A stretch of 14,604 bases of DNA from Pseudomonadota bacterium. Its GTDB lineage: Bacteria > Pseudomonadota > Alphaproteobacteria > Rhizobiales > Methylopilaceae. A model generated the notes under the pieces. The model was given only the letters and a program-made list of their open reading frames with translations. It had not been told where the DNA came from and ran no database searches. Shown here one piece after another: positions 7,533-14,604 of this stretch (its first letter is position 1; each line of letters begins with the position of its first letter). The position numbers were made by a program, and so were the translations under genes. The stretch covers positions 1-14,604 of the forward strand of contig JAEWEX010000176.1 of NCBI GenBank assembly GCA_023389135.1, given 5' to 3'.

Positions 7533-8621
7533 ATGACCTTGACGCTGGAGAACGTGTCGAAGGTCGTGGGGCGCGAAACCCATATCGGCGGCGTCTCGCT
7601 GACGCTGGTGCCGGGCTCGCTCAACGTGCTGCTGGGCCCCACGCTTTCCGGCAAGACCAGCCTGATGCGGCTGATGGCCGGCCTCGACCGGCCCACATCC
7701 GGCCGGGTGCTGGTGGACGGCCGCGACGTCACCGGCGAGCCGGTGTCCCGGCGCGACGTGGCCATGGTCTACCAGCAGTTCATCAACTACCCGTCCCTCA
7801 CCGTCTACGAGAACATCGCGTCCCCGCTGCGGGTGGCGCGGCTTGGCAGGGCGGAGATCGACGCCCGGGTGCGCGAGGCGGCGCGGCTGCTGCGGCTCGA
7901 GCCGCTGCTCGGCCGGCTGCCGCTGGAGCTGTCCGGCGGCCAGCAGCAGCGCACGGCGCTCGCCCGCGCGCTGGTCAAGCAGGCGCGGCTCGTGCTGCTG
8001 GACGAGCCGCTCGCCAATCTCGACTACAAGCTCCGCGAGGAGCTGCGCGCCGAGCTGCCGCGGATGTTCGCCGCGTCGGGCGCGGTCTTCGTCTACGCCA
8101 CCACCGAGCCCACCGAGGCGCTGCTGATCGGCGGCAACACCGCGACGCTCAGCCAGGGCCGGGTCACGCAGTTCGGCCCGACGCTGGAGGTCTATCGCCG
8201 CCCCGCCGACCGGCTGACGGCGGAGGCGTTCTCCGATCCGCCCATGAACTTCGCCGATGTGGAGGTGAAGGCCGGCCGTGTCCGGCTGCCGGGCGGGCTG
8301 ACGCTGGCCGCCCACGGGCCGCTCGCCGGCCTCGCCGACGGCCCCGCCACCATCGGCCTGCGGCCGAACCACCTGTTCCTGCGCCGGCCGGGGCCTGACG
8401 CCACCGCGCTCACCGCAACGGCCAGCGTGGTGGAGATCACCGGTTCGGAAAGCTTCGTGCATATCGGCTTCGAGGGGCTCCACTGGACCGCGCTCGCCCA
8501 CGGCGTCCACGAAATCCGGCCCGGCGCGCCGGTGGAGGTTTTTCTCGATCCGCACCGGATGTTCGTGTTCGCCCGCGACGGCCGGCTGGTCGCAGCACCT
8601 GCCCTGACCGAAGCGGCCTGA
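7533..8621 (+). CDS. glpS: Glycerol ABC transporter ATPase GlpS
   Basis: This 362-residue ATPase is one of two different nucleotide-binding subunits of a glycerol importer of the GlpSTPQV type characterised in Rhizobium leguminosarum. Visible motifs are Walker A GPTLSGKT (35-42), Q-loop VYQQF (Q81), an intact signature LSGGQQQR (133-140), Walker B LVLLDEP (153-159, E158) and D-loop ANLD (161-164). The switch histidine is missing: the usual THD is TTE, with T191 at the His position. A C-terminal regulatory domain (about 235-362) of the CUT1/MalK type follows. The ATG at 7533 is preceded by GAGGGGG; an upstream extension overlapping glpD is rejected. It is followed 12 bases later by glpT, with which it should form a heterodimer. 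Confidence 0.93.
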   Translation: MTLTLENVSKVVGRETHIGGVSLTLVPGSLNVLLGPTLSGKTSLMRLMAGLDRPTSGRVLVDGRDVTGEPVSRRDVAMVYQQFINYPSLTVYENIASPLRVARLGRAEIDARVREAARLLRLEPLLGRLPLELSGGQQQRTALARALVKQARLVLLDEPLANLDYKLREELRAELPRMFAASGAVFVYATTEPTEALLIGGNTATLSQGRVTQFGPTLEVYRRPADRLTAEAFSDPPMNFADVEVKAGRVRLPGGLTLAAHGPLAGLADGPATIGLRPNHLFLRRPGPDATALTATASVVEITGSESFVHIGFEGLHWTALAHGVHEIRPGAPVEVFLDPHRMFVFARDGRLVAAPALTEAA

Positions 8622-8633
8622 GGGGAGGCAGCC

Positions 8634-9709
8634 ATGGCGCGCATCGACCTCGACGGCCTCGCCCACTCCTACCTCGCCCGGCCCGGGGGGCCGGACGACT
8701 TCGCACTGAAGCCGCTGGACATGTCGTGGCGGGACGGCGGCGCGTATGCCCTGCTGGGGCCCTCGGGCTGCGGCAAGACCACGCTCCTCAACATCATCTC
8801 CGGGCTGATCGCCCCCAGCCGCGGCCGCATCCTGTTCGATGGCGCCGACGTGACGGCGCTGACGCCCGAGCGCCGCAACATCGCGCAGGTGTTCCAGTTC
8901 CCCGTGGTCTACGACACCATGACGGTGCGGCAGAACCTGGCCTTCCCGCTGAGGAACCGCGGCATGGCCGGCCCGGAGGTCGAGGCGCGGGTCGCGCGCA
9001 TCGCCGCCATGCTGGACATGGAGGACATGCTCGACCGCAAGGCGCGCGGGCTCACCGCCGATGCCAAGCAGAAGATCTCGCTGGGACGCGGCCTGGTGCG
9101 CGACGACGTCGCCGCGATCCTGTTCGACGAGCCGCTCACCGTCATCGACCCGCATCTCAAATGGCAGCTCCGCTCGCAGCTCAAGCGGCTGCACCACGAG
9201 GTCGGCCGCACCATGATCTACGTCACCCACGACCAGACCGAGGCGCTGACCTTCGCCGAGACGGTGGTGGTCATGTATGACGGCGCGGTGGTGCAGGTGG
9301 GGACGCCGGAGGCGCTGTTTGAGCGGCCCGCCCATACCTTTGTCGGCTATTTCATCGGTTCGCCCGGCATGAACGTGCTGCCGGCCGAGGTCTCCGGAAC
9401 CCGCGCACGGGTGGCCGGCCACGACATCGCGCTTTCCGGCGGCTATGCGCCGCCCGCCGGCGCCCGCATCGAGGTCGGCGTCCGCCCGGAACATGTGGCG
9501 CTGGGCGCGGACGGCGTGCCGGTCGCCGTCGAGCGCGTCGACGATGTCGGCCGCTACAAGATCGCCCATGTGCGCCTCGGCGACGCGCGCATCGCCGCGG
9601 TGCTGCCGGAGGACGCCCGCATCGACGGCGCGGAGATCCGCGCGCGGTTCGATCCCGCCCGCACCCACGTCTATGCCGATGGCGTCATCCTGGATGCGGA
9701 GGCCGCGTG

Positions 9710-9710
<1 letters not shown>
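8634..9710 (+). CDS. glpT: Glycerol ABC transporter ATPase GlpT
   Basis: This is the second ATPase of the importer, 358 residues, and should pair with GlpS on the cytoplasmic face of GlpPQ. It has a textbook Walker A GPSGCGKT (42-49), Q-loop VFQFP (Q88), Walker B AILFDEP (161-167, E166) and switch histidine in YVTHDQTEA (H199). The signature motif is degenerate: where LSGGQ is expected the protein reads LTADA (140-144), followed by KQKISLGRGL. The D-loop is also altered (TVID). Both defects complement those of GlpS. A C-terminal regulatory domain runs from about residue 235. The name is that used for rhizobial ABC transporters and is unrelated to the E. coli glycerol-3-phosphate antiporter GlpT. 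A GGGGAGG binding site precedes the ATG. The stop overlaps the start of glpP (TGATG). Confidence 0.93.
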
Positions 9711-10591
<881 letters not shown>

Positions 10592-10594
10592 ACC

Positions 10595-11392
10595 ATGCGC
10601 CCCCGTCATCTGGTTCCGATCCTCTACATCCTGTTCCTGCTGGTGCCGATCTACTGGCTGGTCATCATGTCGCTGAAAACCAACGAGGAGATCGTCTCCG
10701 GCCTGACGCTGTGGCCGCAGACGCCGACATTTGCCAACTACAGGGTGATCTTCACCGATCCGGCCTGGTATTCCGGCTACATCAACTCCATCACCTACGT
10801 GGTCATCAATACGGTGATCTCGATCTCGGTCGCCCTGCCGGCGGCCTATGCGTTCTCGCGCTACCGCTTCCTCGGCGACAAGCACCTGTTCTTCTGGCTT
10901 CTCACCAACCGCATGGCGCCGCCGGCGGTGTTCGCGCTGCCGTTCTTCCAGCTCTACTCGTCGATCGGCCTGTTCGACACCCACATCGCGGTGGCGCTGG
11001 CGCATTGCCTGTTCAACGTGCCGCTGGCGGTGTGGATCCTGGAGGGATTCATGTCCGGCGTGCCGCGGGAGATCGACGAGACCGCCTATATCGACGGCTA
11101 CTCGTTCCCGCGGTTCTTCGTGAAGATTTTCATGCCGCTGATCGCGTCGGGCATCGGCGTCGCGGCGTTCTTCTGCTTCATGTTCTCCTGGGTGGAGCTG
11201 CTGCTGGCGCGCACCCTGACCGCGGTCAACGCCAAGCCCATCGCCGCCACCATGACGCGCACCGTCTCCGCCTCCGGTATCGACTGGGGCGTGCTGGCGG
11301 CCGCGGGGGTGCTGACCATCATTCCCGGCGCGCTGGTGATCTATTTCGTGCGCAACTACATCGCCAAGGGCTTTGCCCTGGGGAGGGTGTGA
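10595..11392 (+). CDS. glpQ: Glycerol ABC transporter permease GlpQ
   Basis: This 265-residue MalG-like permease is the partner of GlpP. It begins with a short cytoplasmic start and a first helix LVPILYILFLLVPIYWLVIM (6-25). Further helices lie near 64-86, 98-122, 130-150, 182-204 and 235-255. The EAA loop is EIDETAYIDGYSFPRFFVKI (159-178), followed by FMPLI. The ATG lies three bases after the glpP stop; AGGGG (10579-10583) serves as binding site. The stop TGA overlaps the ATG of the DUF2160 gene. The symbol follows rhizobial usage and does not mean the glycerophosphodiesterase that carries the same name in E. coli; no phosphodiesterase motifs are present. Confidence 0.92.
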   Translation: MRPRHLVPILYILFLLVPIYWLVIMSLKTNEEIVSGLTLWPQTPTFANYRVIFTDPAWYSGYINSITYVVINTVISISVALPAAYAFSRYRFLGDKHLFFWLLTNRMAPPAVFALPFFQLYSSIGLFDTHIAVALAHCLFNVPLAVWILEGFMSGVPREIDETAYIDGYSFPRFFVKIFMPLIASGIGVAAFFCFMFSWVELLLARTLTAVNAKPIAATMTRTVSASGIDWGVLAAAGVLTIIPGALVIYFVRNYIAKGFALGRV

Positions 11393-11670
11393 TGAGCCTC
11401 TCCTGGATGGCGTGGACGCCGCCCACGGCGATCTTCTTCGCCTCCATCGCCGGCATTCTGGTGGCGATGACCGTCTGGCAGATGGTGTCGCCGTCCGTCG
11501 AACGCGTCGGCGTGCTCGGCATCGCCACAACCCGCGGCGACCGGCTGTTCATCACCCTGCTCGGCAGTGCCTTCATCCACCTCGCCTGGCTAGGGCTCGT
11601 CGGGCCGGAGCTGTGGTGGGCGCTCGGTGTTTCCCTGCTCTATGGCCTGGCGGTGTTCCGCTGGGCCTGA
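11392..11670 (+). CDS. DUF2160 small integral membrane protein in the glycerol transporter operon
   Basis: This 92-residue membrane protein starts MSLSWMAWTPPTAIFFASIA and has three predicted membrane helices, about 11-29, 52-72 and 74-88. The loop between the first two contains a short basic stretch (VERVGVLGIATTRGDR). This is the pattern of DUF2160 (predicted small integral membrane protein), a family I know from glp ABC transporter operons of alphaproteobacteria. Its function is not established. Its ATG overlaps the glpQ stop (TGATG) and it precedes glpV, so it is made together with the permeases. It may be an accessory subunit of the transporter, but nothing in the sequence proves this. 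It follows GGGGAGG (11381-11387) at about four bases. Confidence 0.85.
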   Translation: MSLSWMAWTPPTAIFFASIAGILVAMTVWQMVSPSVERVGVLGIATTRGDRLFITLLGSAFIHLAWLGLVGPELWWALGVSLLYGLAVFRWA

Positions 11671-11687
11671 CGGGACGCCCTGTCCCG
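11671..11687 (+). other. Hairpin between the DUF2160 gene and glpV
   Basis: A perfect six-base inverted repeat, CGGGAC (11671-11676) and GTCCCG (11682-11687), encloses a five-base loop directly after the DUF2160 stop codon. No T-run follows, so it is unlikely to be a terminator. Such structures between permease and binding-protein genes can block 3' degradation or mark a processing site and so adjust relative protein levels. That role is inference. The 74-base gap also contains CGAAA and CGAAC (11719 and 11726), seven bases apart, and the glpV binding site GGAGG (11734-11738). Confidence 0.4.
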
Positions 11688-11744
11688 CGGGATGTTCGCA
11701 CCGCGCGGCAGGGAACAACGAAAAGCGAACGTCGGAGGATTGAG

Positions 11745-13469
11745 ATGCGTGGACATCTGATCGGAACCGCCACCGCGATGGCGCTGGTTCTGGGGGCCGT
11801 GCCGGCCTACGCGGACATGGCCGCCGCGGAGCGCTGGATCGACGCCGAGTTCCAGCCCTCGGCGCTCTCGCGCGAGGAACAGCGCAAGGAGATGGAGTGG
11901 TTCGTCAACGCGGCGAAGCCGCTCGCCGGGATGAGCATCAACGTGGTCTCGGAGACCATCACCACCCATGAATACGAGGCCCGCACCCTGGCGCGCGCCT
12001 TCACCGAGATCACCGGCATCAAGGTCACACACGACCTGATCCAGGAAGGCGACGTGGTCGAGAAGCTGCAGACCCAGATGCAGTCGGGCCAGAACGTCTA
12101 CGACGCCTACATCAACGACAGCGACCTGATCGGCACTCACTGGCGCTACCAGCAGGCCCGCAACCTGACCGAATGGATGGCCGGCGCCGGCAAGGACGTC
12201 ACCAATCCCGGCCTCGACATAGACGACTTCATCGGCAAGTCGTTCACCACCGCTCCGGACGGCCAGCTCTACCAGCTTCCCGACCAGCAGTTCGCGAACC
12301 TCTACTGGTTCCGCTACGACTGGTTCAACGACGAGAAGAACAAGGCGGAGTTCAGGGCCAAGTACGGCTATGACCTCGGCGTTCCGGTCAACTGGTCGGC
12401 CTACGAGGACATCGCCGAGTTCTTCACCGGTCGCGAGGTCGACGGGAAGAAGGTGTTCGGCCACATGGACTACGGCAAGAAGGACCCGTCGCTGGGCTGG
12501 CGGTTCACCGACGCCTGGCTGTCCATGGCCGGCAATGGCGACAAGGGCATCCCCAACGGGCGGCCCGTGGACGAATGGGGCATCCGGGTCGACGAGAATT
12601 CGCGCCCCGTGGGCTCCTGCGTCGCCCGCGGCGGCGACACCAACGGTCCGGCCGCCGTCTACTCCATAGAGAAGTACCTCGAATGGATGGAGAAGTATGC
12701 GCCGCCCCAGGCCGCGGGCATGACCTTCTCGGAATCGGGGCCGGTCCCCGCGCAGGGCGAGATCGCCCAGCAGATCTTCTGGTACACCGCCTTCACCGCC
12801 GACATGGTCAAGGAGGGCCTGCCGGTGATGAACGCCGACGGCACGCCCCGGTGGCGCATGGCTCCCTCGCCGCACGGCGTCTACTGGAAGGAGGGCATGA
12901 AGCTCGGCTACCAGGACGCTGGTTCGTGGACCATCCTCAAGTCCACCCCCGACGACCGCGCCAAGGCCGCATGGCTCTATGCGCAGTTCGTCACCTCCAA
13001 GACCGTGGACGTGAAGAAGAGCCATGTGGGCCTGACGTTCATCCGCGAAAGCTCGATCCAGCACGAAAGCTTCACCGAACGGGCGCCCAAGCTCGGCGGG
13101 CTGGTGGAATTCTACCGCTCGCCGGCGCGGCTGCAGTGGTCGCCGACCGGCACCAACGTGCCGGACTATCCCAAGCTCGCCCAGCTCTGGTGGCAGGCGA
13201 TCGGCGATGCCTCGTCGGGCGCCAAGACCGCCCAGGAGGCCATGGACGCGCTGTGCGCCGAGCAGGAGCAGGTGCTGGAGCGCCTCGAGCGCGCCGGCGT
13301 CCAGGGCGACATCGGCCCGAAGATGAACAAGCCGGAATCGCTTGAATACTGGGTGGAGAAGGCCAAGGCCGACGGCAACATCGCGCCGCAGGCCAAGATC
13401 GCCAACGAGAAGGAAAAGCCCATTACCGTCAATTACGACGAGCTGGTGAAGAGCTGGTCCGCCAACTGA
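11745..13469 (+). CDS. glpV: Periplasmic glycerol-binding protein of the ABC transporter
   Basis: This 574-residue extracellular solute-binding protein of the cluster B (MalE/UgpB-like) type should capture glycerol and deliver it to GlpPQ. A Sec signal peptide MRGHLIGTATAMALVLGAV... ends with AYA before D24, the likely cleavage point. The long mature domain begins DMAAAERWIDAEFQP, and the region around NVVSETITTHEYEARTLARA matches the usual first lobe of such proteins (effector capture after residue 60). It is longer than most MalE-like proteins, which is normal for GlpV. The frame is intact to SWSAN. The ATG at 11745 has GGAGG six bases upstream. It is the last gene before a strong terminator. 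Glycerol rather than glycerol 3-phosphate or another polyol is inferred from the two-ATPase operon and glpK. Confidence 0.93.
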   Translation: MRGHLIGTATAMALVLGAVPAYADMAAAERWIDAEFQPSALSREEQRKEMEWFVNAAKPLAGMSINVVSETITTHEYEARTLARAFTEITGIKVTHDLIQEGDVVEKLQTQMQSGQNVYDAYINDSDLIGTHWRYQQARNLTEWMAGAGKDVTNPGLDIDDFIGKSFTTAPDGQLYQLPDQQFANLYWFRYDWFNDEKNKAEFRAKYGYDLGVPVNWSAYEDIAEFFTGREVDGKKVFGHMDYGKKDPSLGWRFTDAWLSMAGNGDKGIPNGRPVDEWGIRVDENSRPVGSCVARGGDTNGPAAVYSIEKYLEWMEKYAPPQAAGMTFSESGPVPAQGEIAQQIFWYTAFTADMVKEGLPVMNADGTPRWRMAPSPHGVYWKEGMKLGYQDAGSWTILKSTPDDRAKAAWLYAQFVTSKTVDVKKSHVGLTFIRESSIQHESFTERAPKLGGLVEFYRSPARLQWSPTGTNVPDYPKLAQLWWQAIGDASSGAKTAQEAMDALCAEQEQVLERLERAGVQGDIGPKMNKPESLEYWVEKAKADGNIAPQAKIANEKEKPITVNYDELVKSWSAN

Positions 13470-13505
13470 ACCATCGCGCCTCCTCCCGTGTGGCGTAACA
13501 GACTT

Positions 13506-13534
13506 GAAGGCCGGAGCGATCCGGCCTTCTTTTT
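13506..13534 (+). terminator. Rho-independent terminator after glpV
   Basis: A perfect nine-base stem, GAAGGCCGG (13506-13514) and CCGGCCTTC (13521-13529), with loop AGCGAT is followed by TTTTT (13530-13534). It lies 36 bases after the glpV stop and 42 bases before glpK. It should end most transcripts of the glpD-glpV operon and leave glpK to read-through or to its own promoter. Confidence 0.88.
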
Positions 13535-13576
13535 GGCGGGCGCAGGGCGCCGGAGCCAGGGAGAAACGACAGGACA

Positions 13577-14604
13577 ATGACCGACAAGAACAGCCACATC
13601 GTCGCCATCGACCAGGGCACGACGTCGAGCCGGGCGATCGTGTTCGACGCCGCGCTGAACCCCGTGGCTTCAGCGCAGAAGGAGTTTCCCCAGCATTATC
13701 CGCGCCCGGGCTGGGTCGAGCACGACCCGGAGGACCTGTGGGCGACGACGGTGGCGACCGTGTCGGAGGCGCTGGCGCGCGCCCGGCTGTCGGCGGCGGA
13801 CATCGCCGCCATCGGCGTCACCAACCAGCGCGAGACCACGGTGGTGTGGGACCGGCGCACCGGGCGCGCCATCCACAACGCCATCGTCTGGCAGGATCGC
13901 CGCACCGCCGACATCTGCGCGCGGCTGCGCAAGGAGGGCGTCGAGCCGCTGGTCAGCGCCCGCACCGGCCTCATCCTCGACAGCTATTTCTCCGGCACCA
14001 AGATCGCCTGGATCCTCGACCACGTGGCGGGCGCCCGGGCGGCGGCCCAGCGCGGCGAGCTGGCCTTCGGCACCGTCGACAGCTTCCTGATCTGGCGCAT
14101 GACGGGCGGCCGCGTCCACGCGACCGACGCCACCAACGCCTCGCGCTCGCTGCTCTACGACATCCGCAGCGGCGCGTTCGACGACGACCTCCTGAAGCTG
14201 ATCGGCGTGCCTGCCGGAATGCTGCCGCATGTGCGCGACAGCTCGGGCGACTTCGGCGTCACCGAGCCCGGCCTGTTCGGCGGGCCGATCCGCATCGCGG
14301 GTGTCGCCGGCGACCAGCAGGCGGCGACCGTCGGCCAGGCCTGCTTCACGCCCGGCATGGCGAAGGTGACGTATGGCACCGGGGCGTTCGCACTGCTCAA
14401 CACCGGAACGGAGCCTGTCGCCTCCAGGAACCGGCTCCTGACCACGGTCGCCTACCAGCTCGACGGGCGGCGCACCTACGCGCTGGAAGGCGCGATCTTC
14501 GTGGCCGGCGCGGCGGTGCAGTGGCTGCGCGACGGGATCAAGGTGATCGGCAAGGCCGAGGAAAGCGGGCGGCTTGCGGCGGAGGCCGACGAGAACCAGC
14601 AGGT
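13577..14604 (+). CDS. glpK: Glycerol kinase, N-terminal 342 residues (cut by window edge)
   Basis: This cytoplasmic FGGY-family kinase phosphorylates glycerol to glycerol 3-phosphate with ATP, trapping it in the cell and supplying GlpD and the GlpR effector. The visible frame is open to the window end, about two thirds of the usual 500 residues. It aligns closely with E. coli Glp[11 protein letters not shown] (11-20), RPGWVEHDP (43-51), [12 protein letters not shown] (80-91, with substrate residues R85 and E86), Y137 in [16 protein letters not shown] (242-250, catalytic D246) and YGTGAF (266-271). The loop that in E. coli binds fructose 1,6-bisphosphate (GGKGGTR) is changed to GLFGGP and lacks the Arg. 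The ATG at 13577 is preceded by AGGGAG (13558-13563), rather distant, and AGGA, rather close. Confidence 0.96.
   Translation, partial: MTDKNSHIVAIDQGTTSSRAIVFDAALNPVASAQKEFPQHYPRPGWVEHDPEDLWATTVATVSEALARARLSAADIAAIGVTNQRETTVVWDRRTGRAIHNAIVWQDRRTADICARLRKEGVEPLVSARTGLILDSYFSGTKIAWILDHVAGARAAAQRGELAFGTVDSFLIWRMTGGRVHATDATNASRSLLYDIRSGAFDDDLLKLIGVPAGMLPHVRDSSGDFGVTEPGLFGGPIRIAGVAGDQQAATVGQACFTPGMAKVTYGTGAFALLNTGTEPVASRNRLLTTVAYQLDGRRTYALEGAIFVAGAAVQWLRDGIKVIGKAEESGRLAAEADENQQ

Noticed and set aside
5936..7765. 609-residue minus-strand open frame opposite glpD
   Set aside because: It is an antisense shadow of glpD, with Arg/His-rich low-information protein and no recognisable motif.
7488..9668. 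726-residue minus-strand open frame opposite glpS and glpT
   Set aside because: It is a shadow of two clear ATPase genes. Its length reflects the scarcity of stop codons at high GC.
10595..11392. glpQ as glycerophosphodiester phosphodiesterase
   Set aside because: The protein has six membrane helices and an EAA loop, and no phosphodiesterase motifs; the shared gene symbol is a coincidence of naming.
11640..13577. 645-residue minus-strand open frame opposite glpV
   Set aside because: It is a shadow of glpV and would run through the terminator hairpin; no motif is visible.

Overview
This is a GC-rich chromosomal window that looks like an alphaproteobacterium of the order Hyphomicrobiales (Rhizobiales). 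Two gene neighbourhoods typical of that group support this: a tlpA / argH-lptM-lysA-TIGR02302 block and a glpR / glpD-glpSTPQ-DUF2160-glpV-glpK glycerol cluster. I cannot name a genus from the sequence.

Left part (1-4924). On the minus strand lie, in transcription order, argH (argininosuccinate lyase), lptM (a small lipoprotein), lysA (diaminopimelate decarboxylase) and the start of a TIGR02302/DUF4175-type membrane protein that runs off the left edge. A plus-strand vapBC toxin-antitoxin pair sits between argH and lptM and so splits the usual argH-lptM-lysA run. tlpA (a membrane-anchored thioredoxin-like protein) is divergent from argH, with only 24 bases between the start codons. A small protein of unknown function on the minus strand overlaps the 3' end of tlpA.

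Right part (5026-14604). All genes are on the plus strand and form a glycerol uptake and catabolism locus. glpR is a DeoR-family repressor. glpD is the FAD-dependent glycerol-3-phosphate dehydrogenase. glpS and glpT are two different ATPases, glpP and glpQ are permeases, a DUF2160 gene encodes a small membrane protein, and glpV is the periplasmic binding protein. glpK (glycerol kinase) is cut by the right edge. Gene junctions from glpD to the DUF2160 gene are 0-12 bases or overlapping, so they should be one transcript. A strong rho-independent terminator separates glpV from glpK. CGAAA/TTTCG repeats in front of glpR and glpD are candidate GlpR operators.

The logic of the locus is that glycerol is captured by GlpV, imported by GlpPQ powered by GlpST, phosphorylated by GlpK and oxidised by GlpD to dihydroxyacetone phosphate. 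GlpR presumably senses glycerol 3-phosphate. No glpF-type facilitator is present in the window.

The most interesting points are four. The GlpS/GlpT ATPase pair has complementary defects that predict one live and one degenerate ATP site. A DUF2160 protein is embedded in the transporter operon. The vapBC pair interrupts a conserved biosynthetic block. The small unknown protein has a 9-residue repeated N-terminus. The system as a whole is a known type of glycerol ABC transporter locus; I do not see a wholly new system.
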